The notes: generated by a model not told the origin, from the letters alone. Shown: positions 7,619 to 16,861, counted from the first letter of the stretch. The stretch: DNA of 38,340 nucleotides from Bacteroidota bacterium (GCA_947458915.1 CANHAE010000006.1:1-38340), one strand, 5' to 3'. Numbers and translations are program-made.

Positions 7619-8920
7619 CTACCAACCTTGAGTGGAATTAATGGTCACATAACCAATAATTTGGTCATTTCTTGCTCCTGGAGCCCTATAATAAAGGAAC
7701 AGGGAATAGTTGTTCTCCGTTTCCCAGTGATTCCCCTCGGTTTCGGTATAATCATCCATGGTTAAAATTGCGTCGTCTGTATTTTCCTTCAGTTCCGAAA
7801 CTTCCCTTAATACATAATTATAACTGTAGTAGCCCTGCTTTAATAATAAAGTTTTTTGATACAAGCCAAGCTTTGCGTTAAATACCATCAATGCATTTTG
7901 ATCTAGCAAATTGTTAGTGAATCCCCCCTGTAAGTATAAATTTTGTCCAACAAAGGGCAACTTACCTGAGGGCATATAAGTAAAAACCACTTTTGCGTAA
8001 TCATTCTGATAGTCGCTTTCTAAAGATTCTGTATTTGAAATCATATAATTACCATTCAAGTCATTGAACGTGTAATAAGACATATCTGCCCTTGAAATAT
8101 CAGGTTTTAGGTACACAATGGTTTGATTATTTATAGATTCGAATTTATATATTCTATCCGAGGCTAATCTTAAATTTCGTAAATCAAGCCATCTTGCTTC
8201 TTTCCCTGCAGGAAATAGCAACTGGCCTTCCCTATTGTATTCTAGCTTATTGTCCCTAATAAAAGTAGGCGCATCAATAGTTTGTGCATCGTTATAATTA
8301 AAATTTTGAATTACATTAAGTTTAATTTGATCAGGTTGCAGAAAAGGTATTTTTTTTACGTCGGCAATTACTTTTATTTGCTGATGGGTCCTTGAAATAG
8401 TCCCGTCAAAAGGTGATTGGACGCTTGCTGCAATAGCAACTTGATTCTCCACTACATAAAAACGACTCGTAAAAACAACTTCACCCGCATTCCTATTTTT
8501 ATATACTTTAATAATATAATTACCAGATTGTTTAGGCCTACAATTTGCATTAGGAAAAGTAAACTGATAATGAAAGTAACGCTGAGTGGCTACTGAAGAA
8601 ACTGCATACTCACTAATTTTATTTTGGTTAAACCCCTGCAAGTAATCAAATGGGTTTATTGGCACAGATGCCCATTGAGCACTCATCAATTCAACTGAGT
8701 AGTAATAGTCCTGGTAGCTTGCACTGAAGTCATCAAAACTTATTTGTAAAGGAGTTAACTCATTTAATGATATTATAGGCATAGCTAATGGCGCATTTGC
8801 CGGGTGCACCCTAACAGTGTGAATGGCACTGTCATAAATAACATCAGGGTTAGATTGTCCAAAAATTGGTCCAACAAAGCCCATTAAAATTATAAACACC
8901 AAAATTTTCCTAGTAAACAT
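7619..8920 (-). CDS. DUF5103 protein, type IX secretion system plug
   Basis: A 433-residue exported protein with a Sec signal peptide (MFTRKILVFIILMGFVGPIFGQ). Segments such as SFDDFSASYQDYYYSVELM, PFDYLQGFNQNKISEYAVS and ATQRYFHYQFTFPN are characteristic of DUF5103. A member of this family was identified as the 'Plug' subunit that closes the periplasmic side of the giant SprA translocon of the type IX secretion system in Flavobacterium johnsoniae. The role here is inferred from the family. No other T9SS component and no clear T9SS cargo signal is visible in the window. It diverges from the FtsX-like gene with 71 bases between the preferred starts. Confidence 0.85.
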   Translation of the reverse strand: MFTRKILVFIILMGFVGPIFGQSNPDVIYDSAIHTVRVHPANAPLAMPIISLNELTPLQISFDDFSASYQDYYYSVELMSAQWASVPINPFDYLQGFNQNKISEYAVSSVATQRYFHYQFTFPNANCRPKQSGNYIIKVYKNRNAGEVVFTSRFYVVENQVAIAASVQSPFDGTISRTHQQIKVIADVKKIPFLQPDQIKLNVIQNFNYNDAQTIDAPTFIRDNKLEYNREGQLLFPAGKEARWLDLRNLRLASDRIYKFESINNQTIVYLKPDISRADMSYYTFNDLNGNYMISNTESLESDYQNDYAKVVFTYMPSGKLPFVGQNLYLQGGFTNNLLDQNALMVFNAKLGLYQKTLLLKQGYYSYNYVLREVSELKENTDDAILTMDDYTETEGNHWETENNYSLFLYYRAPGARNDQIIGYVTINSTQGW

Positions 8921-8991
8921 GCTTTATGTTATTAGTATCCCACGAAACTAGTCCATTAATTGAAATATGTACTCAGAAAAAACTAGATTTG

Positions 8992-10197
8992 ATGAAAATT
9001 TACCATTTGTCTACTGCTTTTGAAATAGCGAAAAAAATTAGCTTCCAAAAACAAAAAAGCTACACCCAATTTATTGTAAGACTGTCTATAGCAGCTACGG
9101 CAATTAGTGTTGCCGCTATTCTCCTGACATTGTCTATCGTAAATGGATTTCAAGAAAGCATTGCTGGAAAAGTATATTCTTTTTGGGGACAAATTAGAAT
9201 TAGCTCGGTAAGTGGTGAACTCCTTTTACATAATGAACAAACGATACATGCTATTGAGCAACTGCCGAATGTGAAAAGTGTTACCCCGTTTATTACACAG
9301 TCAACTGTACTCTCTTACGGTCAGGATATTGAAGGAGTAATGGCAAAAGGCAACCCAAGTGAGGTTCCTATACCCTTCTTATCAAAAGGTAATAAAATAC
9401 GAACAACTAGTAATGATAGTATTAATAACCAAATAATAATTTCTGACATACTAGCTACTAAATTAAATATTCCACTAGATAGTTTTGTGCGTTTATACTT
9501 TATAAATAACGGAGCTGTTCAACAGAGAAAATTGAAAGTGGTTGGATTTTATCATTCCGGCATGGACGACTACGATAAGCAATTCGTATTAATGGATTTG
9601 AAAAATTTACAACAAATTAATATAGCACCTAATTATGTTGAGGGGTACACTATTTCATTAGCTAGTAATGAAAGTATTGACGCAACAAATGACAGCATAC
9701 AAAAAATGTTACCAAAAAACTGGGTTGCAACTACTATATCAAATTACTATCCACAAATTTTTGATTGGATTGGGGTTCAAACTATAAATAGAAATGTAAC
9801 AGTCACTATTTTATTAATTATCGCAATTGTGAACCTACTAACCTGTTTATTTATTTTAATGCTTGAACGTATCCCTATGATTGGAACGCTCACTGCAATG
9901 GGTGCTGATCAAAATTTGATTCGACAAATATTTTTATACCAGGCAAGTTTTATATGTTGGATGGGTATTGGAATTGGAAGTTTCATTGGAATAGGAATTG
10001 GCCTGCTTCAACAGCAATTTGGCTTTATTCAACTGGACGAGGCCGCTTACTTTGTTAAAGCACTTCCCATAAAAATGAATCTAATGCAAATTGGGATGGT
10101 AATAATAGGTACAGCATTAGTAAGTTATGTATCTTTTTTAATCCCAACCCTATGGATTAAAAAAATATCCCCAGCCAAAGCTGTTCAATTCAACTAG
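8992..10197 (+). CDS. FtsX-like ABC transporter permease (LolC/LolE type)
   Basis: The protein has the four-helix MacB/FtsX topology: one N-terminal membrane helix (about residues 27-50, RLSIAATAISVAAILLTLSI), a large periplasmic domain, then three C-terminal helices (TILLIIAIVNLLTCLFILML, ICWMGIGIGSFIGIGIGLL, GMVIIGTALVSYVSFLIPTL). It ends PAKAVQFN, like lipoprotein-releasing permeases. I prefer the ATG at 8992 (MKIYHLSTAFEIAKKIS, 401 residues). The track start at 8926 would leave 5 bases to the divergent gene and adds a leader without family character. No ATPase gene is adjacent, so its partner is encoded elsewhere. A Lol-type role in lipoprotein sorting is the likely reading. Confidence 0.87.
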   Translation: MKIYHLSTAFEIAKKISFQKQKSYTQFIVRLSIAATAISVAAILLTLSIVNGFQESIAGKVYSFWGQIRISSVSGELLLHNEQTIHAIEQLPNVKSVTPFITQSTVLSYGQDIEGVMAKGNPSEVPIPFLSKGNKIRTTSNDSINNQIIISDILATKLNIPLDSFVRLYFINNGAVQQRKLKVVGFYHSGMDDYDKQFVLMDLKNLQQINIAPNYVEGYTISLASNESIDATNDSIQKMLPKNWVATTISNYYPQIFDWIGVQTINRNVTVTILLIIAIVNLLTCLFILMLERIPMIGTLTAMGADQNLIRQIFLYQASFICWMGIGIGSFIGIGIGLLQQQFGFIQLDEAAYFVKALPIKMNLMQIGMVIIGTALVSYVSFLIPTLWIKKISPAKAVQFN

Positions 10198-10202
10198 TCA
10201 GC

Positions 10203-10934
10203 TTATCTATTTCTCCAATGAGAAAGTAATATACCAGTTGCAACAGCGGCATTTAAGGATTCAGCACCTCCAAACTTAGGAATAGCAATAGGATTGGTGA
10301 TGAATTGTTTTAAATTTTCCCTAATTCCTTTTGACTCATTCCCTATTAGCATAAATCCAATTGCTGGCAACTGCGCTTCATACACATTGCTCCCTGTTAA
10401 TAAAGCCCCTAAAACAGGTAATGTATTATTTGCAAGGACAGTTTCTATATCGGCCACTTCAACCATAACACGAAAACAGCTTCCCATAGTGCTCTGTATC
10501 ACTTTAGGGTTATAAATACTTGCCGTGTCGCTTGTTACAATAATTTGTTTAATACCAAACCAATCAGCCGTTCGTATAATAGTACCTAAATTACCCGGGT
10601 CCTGTATCCCGTCTAACAATAAAGTGAAGGTTTTATCAAAGGGAGCCAACACAGCTTGCTGCTTATTAACCAATGCTATTACTTGATTAGGGGTATTTAA
10701 TTGGCTCATTCTAGCTAGCATAACTTCGTCCACGGTTTCAACAGGAACCCCCAACAAGTCCTGTTGATCAAGCCAAGCAGAGGTTGCATAAATTTTTTCT
10801 ATGGCACAATTAGCCTTAAGGGCCTCCTCTAACAGCTTAGGCCCTTCTATTATATATACAGTTTCTTCGGCCCAATGTTTTTTATGGGCAAAAGATTGAA
10901 TATATTTGAGTTCATTATTACTTATCATTTTCAT
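10203..10934 (-). CDS. SpoU/TrmH-family RNA 2'-O-methyltransferase
   Basis: A 243-residue S-adenosylmethionine-dependent RNA methyltransferase with the SPOUT trefoil-knot motifs in order: LDGIQDPGNLGTIIRTADWF (motif 1), MLIGNESKGI (motif 2), and IPKFGGAESLNAAVATGILL (motif 3). The N-terminal part (HKKHWAEETVYIIEGPKLLEEAL) is the substrate-binding domain seen in rRNA-modifying members such as RlmB. The exact target, 23S rRNA or tRNA, cannot be set from sequence. The start may be 10934 (MKMISNN) or the ATG at 10928 (MISNN). It diverges from tamL with start codons that overlap or nearly touch, and converges on the FtsX permease with a 5-base gap. Confidence 0.92.
   Translation of the reverse strand: MKMISNNELKYIQSFAHKKHWAEETVYIIEGPKLLEEALKANCAIEKIYATSAWLDQQDLLGVPVETVDEVMLARMSQLNTPNQVIALVNKQQAVLAPFDKTFTLLLDGIQDPGNLGTIIRTADWFGIKQIIVTSDTASIYNPKVIQSTMGSCFRVMVEVADIETVLANNTLPVLGALLTGSNVYEAQLPAIGFMLIGNESKGIRENLKQFITNPIAIPKFGGAESLNAAVATGILLSHWRNR
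10878..10908 (+). promoter_or_regulatory. tamL promoter inside the divergent methyltransferase gene
   Basis: TATATTTG (10901-10908) matches the -7 consensus exactly and TTTT (10878-10881) lies 19 bases upstream, one mismatch from TTTG. The start would be near 10913, giving tamL a leader of about 20 bases before the ATG at 10933. The element lies in the first codons of the opposite-strand methyltransferase. It also excludes the track start at 10906. Confidence 0.6.
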
Positions 10935-13314
10935 GTTATTACAGAGGCTTAAAAATATTCGTTTCTGCTCAAGATTTTATCTACTTGGCCTTTTATTTTT
11001 ATTAAATGCTTGCGCAGACATAAAAAAAGCCCTAGTTCATGAATATCCAAAGCAAACTGCCTTTGTTTATGACAATAAAATCGTATTAAAAGCCCCGGAG
11101 AACAAAAAAATATTGCATCAGTTAAATGAAGCATTGAGTAATTATTGGGATGATAGTATAAAAGCTAAAAGAATCCGTCAGTTTGGGATATTCAGCACAC
11201 TAGTAAACCCTATTAAATTTCAGCCTGAAAAATTAGACCATACTATTAAGTACATGCAATCCTATTTAGCTACGAGAGGATATCATCACCCTATATTTAC
11301 CCCCATTGTAAAATTGGATACAGTTCGTGATGAATGGAGAGTTAGGTTAACGATGGAAGTACAACTAAATAAAAAAACAATTATTGACACTGTTACTTAT
11401 GCTTTAAATGATCCAATACTTCAAAAAATAGCCAAGGCGAATAGCCAGGCCGCATACATAAAAAAAGGAGCAGCTTATTCAAATGAATCCATAAATAACG
11501 AACTTGACAGGTTAGTGGAACTATTTAGGTCCAATGGTTACTATTATTTCACGAAAGAAAAAATATTTGCCGAAGTGGACACCATTGATCAAGCATTAAT
11601 GCAATTGAATTTAGACCCACTTGGCCAAATGGCACAAGTTAAAAAAGTTAGCAAGAAAGAGGAGGATAGCCCAAGTTGGAAAGTAAGTTTTCAACTTAGA
11701 AATACTAATAATACCAATACAAAACAATATCCCATAGGTCAACAAATATTTTATAGCGACTTAGCACTTACCGATAACCCAGATTCAATTTTAGTGCAAG
11801 GCCTGGCTAATAAAGTGGCTACCAACCTTATTGTACATCAGTTTAATAAACCAAAATTTAAAACAAATTTATTCGAGGAGCAGTCAATAATCCGAAAGGG
11901 AGATTTGTTCAACGAAAGTTTATTTTATCAAACCTTAAATAATTTCAGCAGCTTAGGCGCATGGCAACAAATTGACGCTAGGACTTCCTTGCAGCATGAC
12001 AGCGTATACCTTCATTACTTTTTACTTCCTGCTTTAAGGCATAGTTACAGTATCGATTTAGAAGGCAGTAAAAACACTGCACAGCTAGGCGCAGGTAACT
12101 TATTAGGCTTGTCCACCAACCTTACTTACCGCGACAGAAACGTACAAAAGAAATCAATTCCTTCCGTCACTAGCTTAAGAACTGGTATTGAATTAAACAT
12201 TAATAACGACGGCCGAGATTTAACACAAACCCTTTTATGGAATGTGAGTCACTCCTATAGCTTTCCTAATTTATTAATACCTTTTGTTCCAAAAAAGCAG
12301 TCCTACCGACAAAATGTACGTAGTAATTTTTCCTTAAACAATTCTTATATCGACCGTTTAAATTATTACCAATTAAAGTCCTTTACAACAAACTGGGGTT
12401 ACGAATGGAAAGAAATAAGAAAAGGATCGGAACATATTTGGATATACAAGCCAATAAATATTGAACTATACCAATTAAAAAAGTTTGGTAAGTTAGATAG
12501 CCTATTAATTTCAAACCCATTTTTACGTTCTTCTTTTAATGAAGGAAATGTAATAAGCCAAACAGTCAATTTTATACATGCTGGACCTTCAAAACATAAT
12601 ACAAGAAACAATAATTATTTTAGGGTAGGTATAGAAGAAGCAGGCGGCTTATTAGGTTTGTCAACAAATTTGCAGGATCAAATTTACAGGTATTTAAAAG
12701 TGGAGTTGGAATTTAGAAAACTATATAGGTTTGATTACACAGAATTTGCGTTTAGGTTTATGGGAGGCTGGGGTAACAACTACAGTAATAATGCAAAGCT
12801 GGGTGGACAACTTCCCTTCTTTAAGCAGTTTACGGCAGGTGGGCCGTATAGTATGCGAGCATGGGGCTTACGTCAATTGGGATTAGGTAGTTCTACTTTT
12901 TATGACACCACTTCAACAAGCCAAAACTTTGACCGATTTGGTGATATTCAGTTGGAAACCAATTTTGAATACCGCTTTCCTCTTTTCCAATTTGGTTCTT
13001 ATAAAATGGGATCCGCTTTATTTACAGATATCGGAAATATTTGGAATAGTAGAGCTACCGAACAAGACCCTGCTGCTGGTTTTAAATTAGATAAACTATA
13101 TAAGGACTTGGCAATTGGTGTAGGCACTGGACTACGTTTCGACTTTAATTATTTTATTGTTCGTATTGACTACGCAATTAAATTAAAAGACCCAACAAGA
13201 GCTACTAATGACGGCTGGCTTGATATTCAAAAAATGAAATGGAGTGAGATAAAGCAGAATGGCCTCAAAGTAAATAATTATGCTTGGCAGTTTGGTATTG
13301 GACTTCCCTTTTAA
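10933..13314 (+). CDS. tamL: TamL-type Omp85 (BamA/TamA family) outer-membrane lipoprotein
   Basis: A 793-residue Omp85 protein. From ATG 10933 the leader FYLLGLLFLLNAC ends in a lipobox Cys at residue 27, typical of the Bacteroidota TamL lipoprotein that replaces TamA, and unlike BamA with its ordinary signal peptide. POTRA-like repeats follow (for example TIKYMQSYLATRGYHHPIF, ELDRLVELFRSNGYYYF), then a C-terminal 16-strand barrel (from about residue 390). FTAGGPYSMRAWGLRQLG is the lineage version of the conserved barrel VRG(F/Y) motif. It should insert or assemble outer-membrane proteins together with a TamB-like partner, which is not adjacent. Its TAA overlaps the truB stop within the shared bases TTAA. 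Confidence 0.88.
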   Translation: MLLQRLKNIRFCSRFYLLGLLFLLNACADIKKALVHEYPKQTAFVYDNKIVLKAPENKKILHQLNEALSNYWDDSIKAKRIRQFGIFSTLVNPIKFQPEKLDHTIKYMQSYLATRGYHHPIFTPIVKLDTVRDEWRVRLTMEVQLNKKTIIDTVTYALNDPILQKIAKANSQAAYIKKGAAYSNESINNELDRLVELFRSNGYYYFTKEKIFAEVDTIDQALMQLNLDPLGQMAQVKKVSKKEEDSPSWKVSFQLRNTNNTNTKQYPIGQQIFYSDLALTDNPDSILVQGLANKVATNLIVHQFNKPKFKTNLFEEQSIIRKGDLFNESLFYQTLNNFSSLGAWQQIDARTSLQHDSVYLHYFLLPALRHSYSIDLEGSKNTAQLGAGNLLGLSTNLTYRDRNVQKKSIPSVTSLRTGIELNINNDGRDLTQTLLWNVSHSYSFPNLLIPFVPKKQSYRQNVRSNFSLNNSYIDRLNYYQLKSFTTNWGYEWKEIRKGSEHIWIYKPINIELYQLKKFGKLDSLLISNPFLRSSFNEGNVISQTVNFIHAGPSKHNTRNNNYFRVGIEEAGGLLGLSTNLQDQIYRYLKVELEFRKLYRFDYTEFAFRFMGGWGNNYSNNAKLGGQLPFFKQFTAGGPYSMRAWGLRQLGLGSSTFYDTTSTSQNFDRFGDIQLETNFEYRFPLFQFGSYKMGSALFTDIGNIWNSRATEQDPAAGFKLDKLYKDLAIGVGTGLRFDFNYFIVRIDYAIKLKDPTRATNDGWLDIQKMKWSEIKQNGLKVNNYAWQFGIGLPF

Positions 13315-14060
13315 CTCCTTCTTGGACTTTGCCAAGGCGTTCTTTTTTCGTTTGCATTGGTTAAAGACAATTCAATTTCATCTTCTAAATCCTTCCACTG
13401 CATTGCTTGCGCAACATCAAAGTCTCCAATTTTAGTACGACGCAGTGCACTCATATAAGCACCAACTTGCAATGCAGCGCCAAAATCTTTTACCAAGCTT
13501 CTTATATACGTTCCTGTCGAACAAACTACTTTAAAATCAATAGTGGGAAAATCAATACGCGTGATTTCAAAACTGTGTATGGTTATTTGCCTAGGATCAA
13601 TTTTTACTTCAACCCCTTTTCGAGCTAATTTATAAACCCTTTCTCCGTCAACTTTTACAGCGGAGTGCTGTGGAGGAGTTTGTAAAATTTCACCAATAAA
13701 AGGTTTGGTAGCTTCCTGAATTTGCGCTGCTGTTAAGTGCTCAATGGACTTGAAATTTTCAGGAGCTGATTCTAAATCATAAGTAATTGTAGTTGCGCCT
13801 AAAACCATGCTGCCGGTGTATTCTTTCACCATGCCCATATACTCATTGATTTGCTTGGTACATTTTCCCGTACAAATAATTAATAAACCGGTAGCTAAGG
13901 GATCCAAAGTACCTGCATGTCCTACCTTACAAACCTCAGTAAGTGCACGTACTTTTTTAATCATATCAAAAGAAGTCCATTGTAAAGGTTTATCCAATAG
14001 AATTACTTTCCCTTCTAAATAAGGAATTAAACAGCCTGGAACTTGTTGTTGTTTTCGCAT
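13311..14060 (-). CDS. truB: tRNA pseudouridine(55) synthase TruB
   Basis: TruB converts U55 to pseudouridine in the T-psi-C loop of tRNAs. The 249-residue protein has LDKPLQWTSFDMIKKVR near the N-terminus and the catalytic motif GHAGTLDPLATGLL with the nucleophilic Asp at 53. PPQHSAVKVDGERVYKLARKG and CSTGTYIRSLVKDFG are the other family motifs. A long C-terminal PUA domain is absent, as in many Bacteroidota copies. It begins 14 bases after proS and is probably co-transcribed with it. The stop codon overlaps that of tamL. Confidence 0.96.
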   Translation of the reverse strand: MRKQQQVPGCLIPYLEGKVILLDKPLQWTSFDMIKKVRALTEVCKVGHAGTLDPLATGLLIICTGKCTKQINEYMGMVKEYTGSMVLGATTITYDLESAPENFKSIEHLTAAQIQEATKPFIGEILQTPPQHSAVKVDGERVYKLARKGVEVKIDPRQITIHSFEITRIDFPTIDFKVVCSTGTYIRSLVKDFGAALQVGAYMSALRRTKIGDFDVAQAMQWKDLEDEIELSLTNANEKRTPWQSPRRS

Positions 14061-14074
14061 TTAGCTTTTAATAC

Positions 14075-15553
14075 TTAGTAAGCTCTTGCAAATAAAACAC
14101 GTTGCGTAGAAGGATTTCCCGTGTACACGCATACCCCTGCTTCCAATGTATTGTCTAATGGAATACAACGTATTGTCGCTTTCGTTAATTCTTTAATTTT
14201 TTCCTCAGTTTCGGCAGTACCATCCCAATGTGCTGAAACAAACCCAGTTTTATTGTCTAAAGTATGTACGAATTCAGTCCAAGTATCCGCTTTGGTAATG
14301 TGTTCGTCTCGGTATTGTTTAGCGCGATTAAATAAATTGGATTGAATTTCTAATAATAACGCAGTTATTGTTTCAGTTAAACCGTCTATTGAAACGGATG
14401 ATTTTTCTTTGGTATCACGACGAGCCACTTCCACTTGGTTATTTTCTAAATCTCTTGGCCCCACTGCAATGCGCACTGGTACCCCTTTTAATTCATACTC
14501 TGCAAATTTCCAACCTGGCCTTTGATTATCTGAATCATCATATTTTACTCTAATACCTGCTGTTTTAAAGGAAGAAAGGATAGTTCCTATTTTCTCATCT
14601 AAAATTGCTTTTTGCTCTTCTCCTTTATAAATTGGGACAATCACTACTTGTATTGGTGCAATACGCGGAGGCATTACTAAACCTTGGTCATCACTATGTG
14701 TCATAACTAAGCCGCCAATTAAACGCGTACTCACACCCCAACTGGTAGCCCACACATAATCCAATGTATTATTCTTATCGCTAAATTTTACGTCAAATGC
14801 TTTAGCAAAATTTTGTCCTAAAAAGTGGGAAGTCCCTGCTTGCAAAGCTTTCCCGTCTTGCATAAGTGCTTCAATACAGTAAGTATCTTCAGCGCCAGCA
14901 AAACGTTCGCTTGCTGTTTTTACTCCTTTAATAACCGGAACTGCCATCCAATTTTCTGCAAAGTCTGCATATACGTTCAACATTTGAACTGTTTCTGCTA
15001 TTGCTTCTTCTTTGGTTGCGTGAGCAGTATGTCCTTCCTGCCATAAAAATTCAGCAGTTCTAAGAAACAACCTTGTTCTCATTTCCCATCTTACCACATT
15101 TGCCCATTGATTCACCAAAATTGGCAAATCACGGTAAGACTGAATCCAAGTTTTATAGGTATTCCAAATAATCGCTTCACTTGTTGGACGAACAATTAAT
15201 TCCTCCTCCAATTTTGCGTCGGGGTCAACCATTAATTTTCCTTTGTTATTTGGATCGCTTTTTAAACGGTAGTGGGTAACAATTGCACATTCTTTTGCAA
15301 AACCTTCTGCATTCTTCTCTTCTGCTTCAAAAAGTGATTTTGGCACAAATAAGGGGAAGTAAGCATTTTGATGCCCTGTATCCTTAAACATTTTGTCTAA
15401 GGCTGCTTGCATATTCTCCCAAAGAGCATACCCATATGGTTTAATTACCATACAGCCACGTACGGCGCTATAGTCGGCTAAATCGCCTTTTAAAACCAGG
15501 TCATTATACCATTGTGAATAGTCCTGGGCTCTTGTTGTTAGTTCCTTTGCCAT
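14075..15553 (-). CDS. proS: Prolyl-tRNA synthetase (archaeal/eukaryotic-like ProS type 3)
   Basis: This class II synthetase charges tRNA-Pro. Its 492 residues and lack of an inserted editing domain mark the type 3 (archaeal/eukaryotic-like) ProRS found in Bacteroidota, rather than the about 570-residue E. coli type. Motif regions are [37 protein letters not shown] and [12 protein letters not shown], followed by the anticodon-binding domain ([20 protein letters not shown]) and the C-terminal domain ending FARAY. It is first in a proS-truB pair. The 132-base gap upstream is shared with the divergent lipoprotein gene and holds an inverted repeat. Confidence 0.96.
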   Translation of the reverse strand: MAKELTTRAQDYSQWYNDLVLKGDLADYSAVRGCMVIKPYGYALWENMQAALDKMFKDTGHQNAYFPLFVPKSLFEAEEKNAEGFAKECAIVTHYRLKSDPNNKGKLMVDPDAKLEEELIVRPTSEAIIWNTYKTWIQSYRDLPILVNQWANVVRWEMRTRLFLRTAEFLWQEGHTAHATKEEAIAETVQMLNVYADFAENWMAVPVIKGVKTASERFAGAEDTYCIEALMQDGKALQAGTSHFLGQNFAKAFDVKFSDKNNTLDYVWATSWGVSTRLIGGLVMTHSDDQGLVMPPRIAPIQVVIVPIYKGEEQKAILDEKIGTILSSFKTAGIRVKYDDSDNQRPGWKFAEYELKGVPVRIAVGPRDLENNQVEVARRDTKEKSSVSIDGLTETITALLLEIQSNLFNRAKQYRDEHITKADTWTEFVHTLDNKTGFVSAHWDGTAETEEKIKELTKATIRCIPLDNTLEAGVCVYTGNPSTQRVLFARAY

Positions 15554-15613
15554 TTTTAATTAATCTTAACAATTATAGTAGTAAAAACAATCTACGAAAG
15601 ATGCTCTATATAT

Positions 15614-15631
15614 CAAAGTTTAGTAACTTTG
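15614..15631. promoter_or_regulatory. Inverted repeat overlapping a -7 element; candidate operator
   Basis: CAAAGTTTAGTAACTTTG is a perfect 7-base inverted repeat with a 4-base spacer, in the intergenic space between divergent proS and the lipoprotein gene at 15686. Its right arm is part of TAACTTTG (15624-15631), an exact TAnnTTTG -7 element for the plus-strand gene, though no -33 box is visible at 19 bases. A repressor bound here could block that promoter. The function is inference. Confidence 0.4.
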
Positions 15632-15685
15632 AGCTAGTAAAGGTATGCAAAATATAGTGCATATTAAAACCTAAACTAATTCATT

Positions 15686-16861
15686 ATGATTACTTTAAAA
15701 TCTTTCACTTCAATTAAGCTGCTAGCTGTTTGTATAGTGACAATTAGTGTTTTAGGAACTAGCTGTACAAGCTTACAGCAAGCAACTACAATTGCATCTG
15801 ATGATTTATATTCAACACCTGCGTTACAAAAATCTATTGTGGCTTCTGGCATAATTAAATCAGACGAAACTATCGCTCAGGAAATATTAAACGGAGAAGA
15901 AGACGAATACCAAGAATATCAAAACTACCAAGACGACCGCTATTTAAGATTAAAAGTAGCGAACCGAAATCGTTGGGCCATGATTGACGATTATGGATAT
16001 TGGAATGATCCTCGTTATAACAATGCCTACTACCCTTCTTATTTAGGCTGGAATAGCTGGTACAATGGTTATTATGGATCGTCATGGTATAACCCATTTG
16101 GTTATTCTATGTCAATTGGATGGGGCGGATATGGTCCTTTCATGAATTCATACTATAGTTTAGGCTGGGGCTTCAATGATTTTGGATTCGGAGGGTTTGG
16201 TTATGGTGGATTCGGAGGATTTGGATATGGTGGATTCGGAGGATTCGGATATGGTGGATGGAATCCTTACTATGCAGGAATGTGGAACCCATACGGCTCC
16301 TATTTTGGAGGAGGATATGGCGGAATGTATGGCGGCATTCCAATGAATGTTAGGAATTATGACAAGAGAGTACCGGTACAACCCAATCGCACCAACTTAA
16401 ATCCTTACATGAAAAATGTTGGACAATTTAGAAAAGTGAGTGATGTGAGAGAAAATGGAAGTTTTGTAAATTCAAACAACAATGGAAATACAGGTGTTCG
16501 ATCAAATGCATCCAATGGCTTTAGAAGTGTGAATAGCAATAGTACTGCAAGAACTAGTAATGGTGGAAATTTTTCATCTTCAAATAGCAACACCTCCCAA
16601 CCCAGCAGTACCAACTTTGGAAGTTTGGTAAAAAGAGTGATGACTATTAGTTCTAATGCTAGAGCTGCAAACTTTAATAATTCATCAAGAAATTATTCAG
16701 CGCCTAATAATTCTAATCAAAATAGCACACCGAGCCGAAGCTCATCAAGTCCAAGCTATAGTGCTCCTGCATCTTCAGGAAGTAGTGCTGGTGGTAGTTC
16801 TTCTGGGGGTGGTGGATTTATTGGAGGGGGCAGAACAAAAGGTGGAGACGGAAGACCTTAA
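15686..16861 (+). CDS. Putative surface lipoprotein, Gly/Tyr-rich with Asn/Ser-rich tail
   Basis: I do not recognise a named family. The 391-residue product starts with a lipoprotein-like leader (LLAVCIVTISVLGTSC, Cys27). An acidic stretch follows (EILNGEEDEYQEYQNYQDDR), then an aromatic, Gly-rich domain of YNGYYGSSWYNPFGYS type containing three tandem copies of GFGGFGYG. The last about 130 residues are Asn/Ser/Arg-rich and low complexity, ending GGGGFIGGGRTKGGDGRP. This looks like an outer-surface, partly disordered protein. It precedes the FadL-like barrel gene on the same strand by 81 bases. The composition makes homology searches prone to false hits. Function is unknown. Confidence 0.8.
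   Translation: MITLKSFTSIKLLAVCIVTISVLGTSCTSLQQATTIASDDLYSTPALQKSIVASGIIKSDETIAQEILNGEEDEYQEYQNYQDDRYLRLKVANRNRWAMIDDYGYWNDPRYNNAYYPSYLGWNSWYNGYYGSSWYNPFGYSMSIGWGGYGPFMNSYYSLGWGFNDFGFGGFGYGGFGGFGYGGFGGFGYGGWNPYYAGMWNPYGSYFGGGYGGMYGGIPMNVRNYDKRVPVQPNRTNLNPYMKNVGQFRKVSDVRENGSFVNSNNNGNTGVRSNASNGFRSVNSNSTARTSNGGNFSSSNSNTSQPSSTNFGSLVKRVMTISSNARAANFNNSSRNYSAPNNSNQNSTPSRSSSSPSYSAPASSGSSAGGSSSGGGGFIGGGRTKGGDGRP
16184..16255 (+). repeat. Three tandem 24-base repeats inside the lipoprotein gene
   Basis: Units at 16184-16207, 16208-16231 and 16232-16255 differ by only a few bases, and each encodes GFGGFGYG. The count is a multiple of three bases, so copy-number change would keep the frame. Confidence 0.9.

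Noticed and set aside
8984-8991. TAGATTTG, a perfect -7 match directly before the FtsX-like ATG at 8992
   Set aside because: Transcription would start inside the coding region and no -33 box lies 19 bases upstream; it is more likely chance in AT-rich DNA.
16184-16255. Tandem 24-base repeats as a CRISPR-like array
   Set aside because: There are no spacers, the repeats are directly adjacent, and they encode GFGGFGYG in frame.
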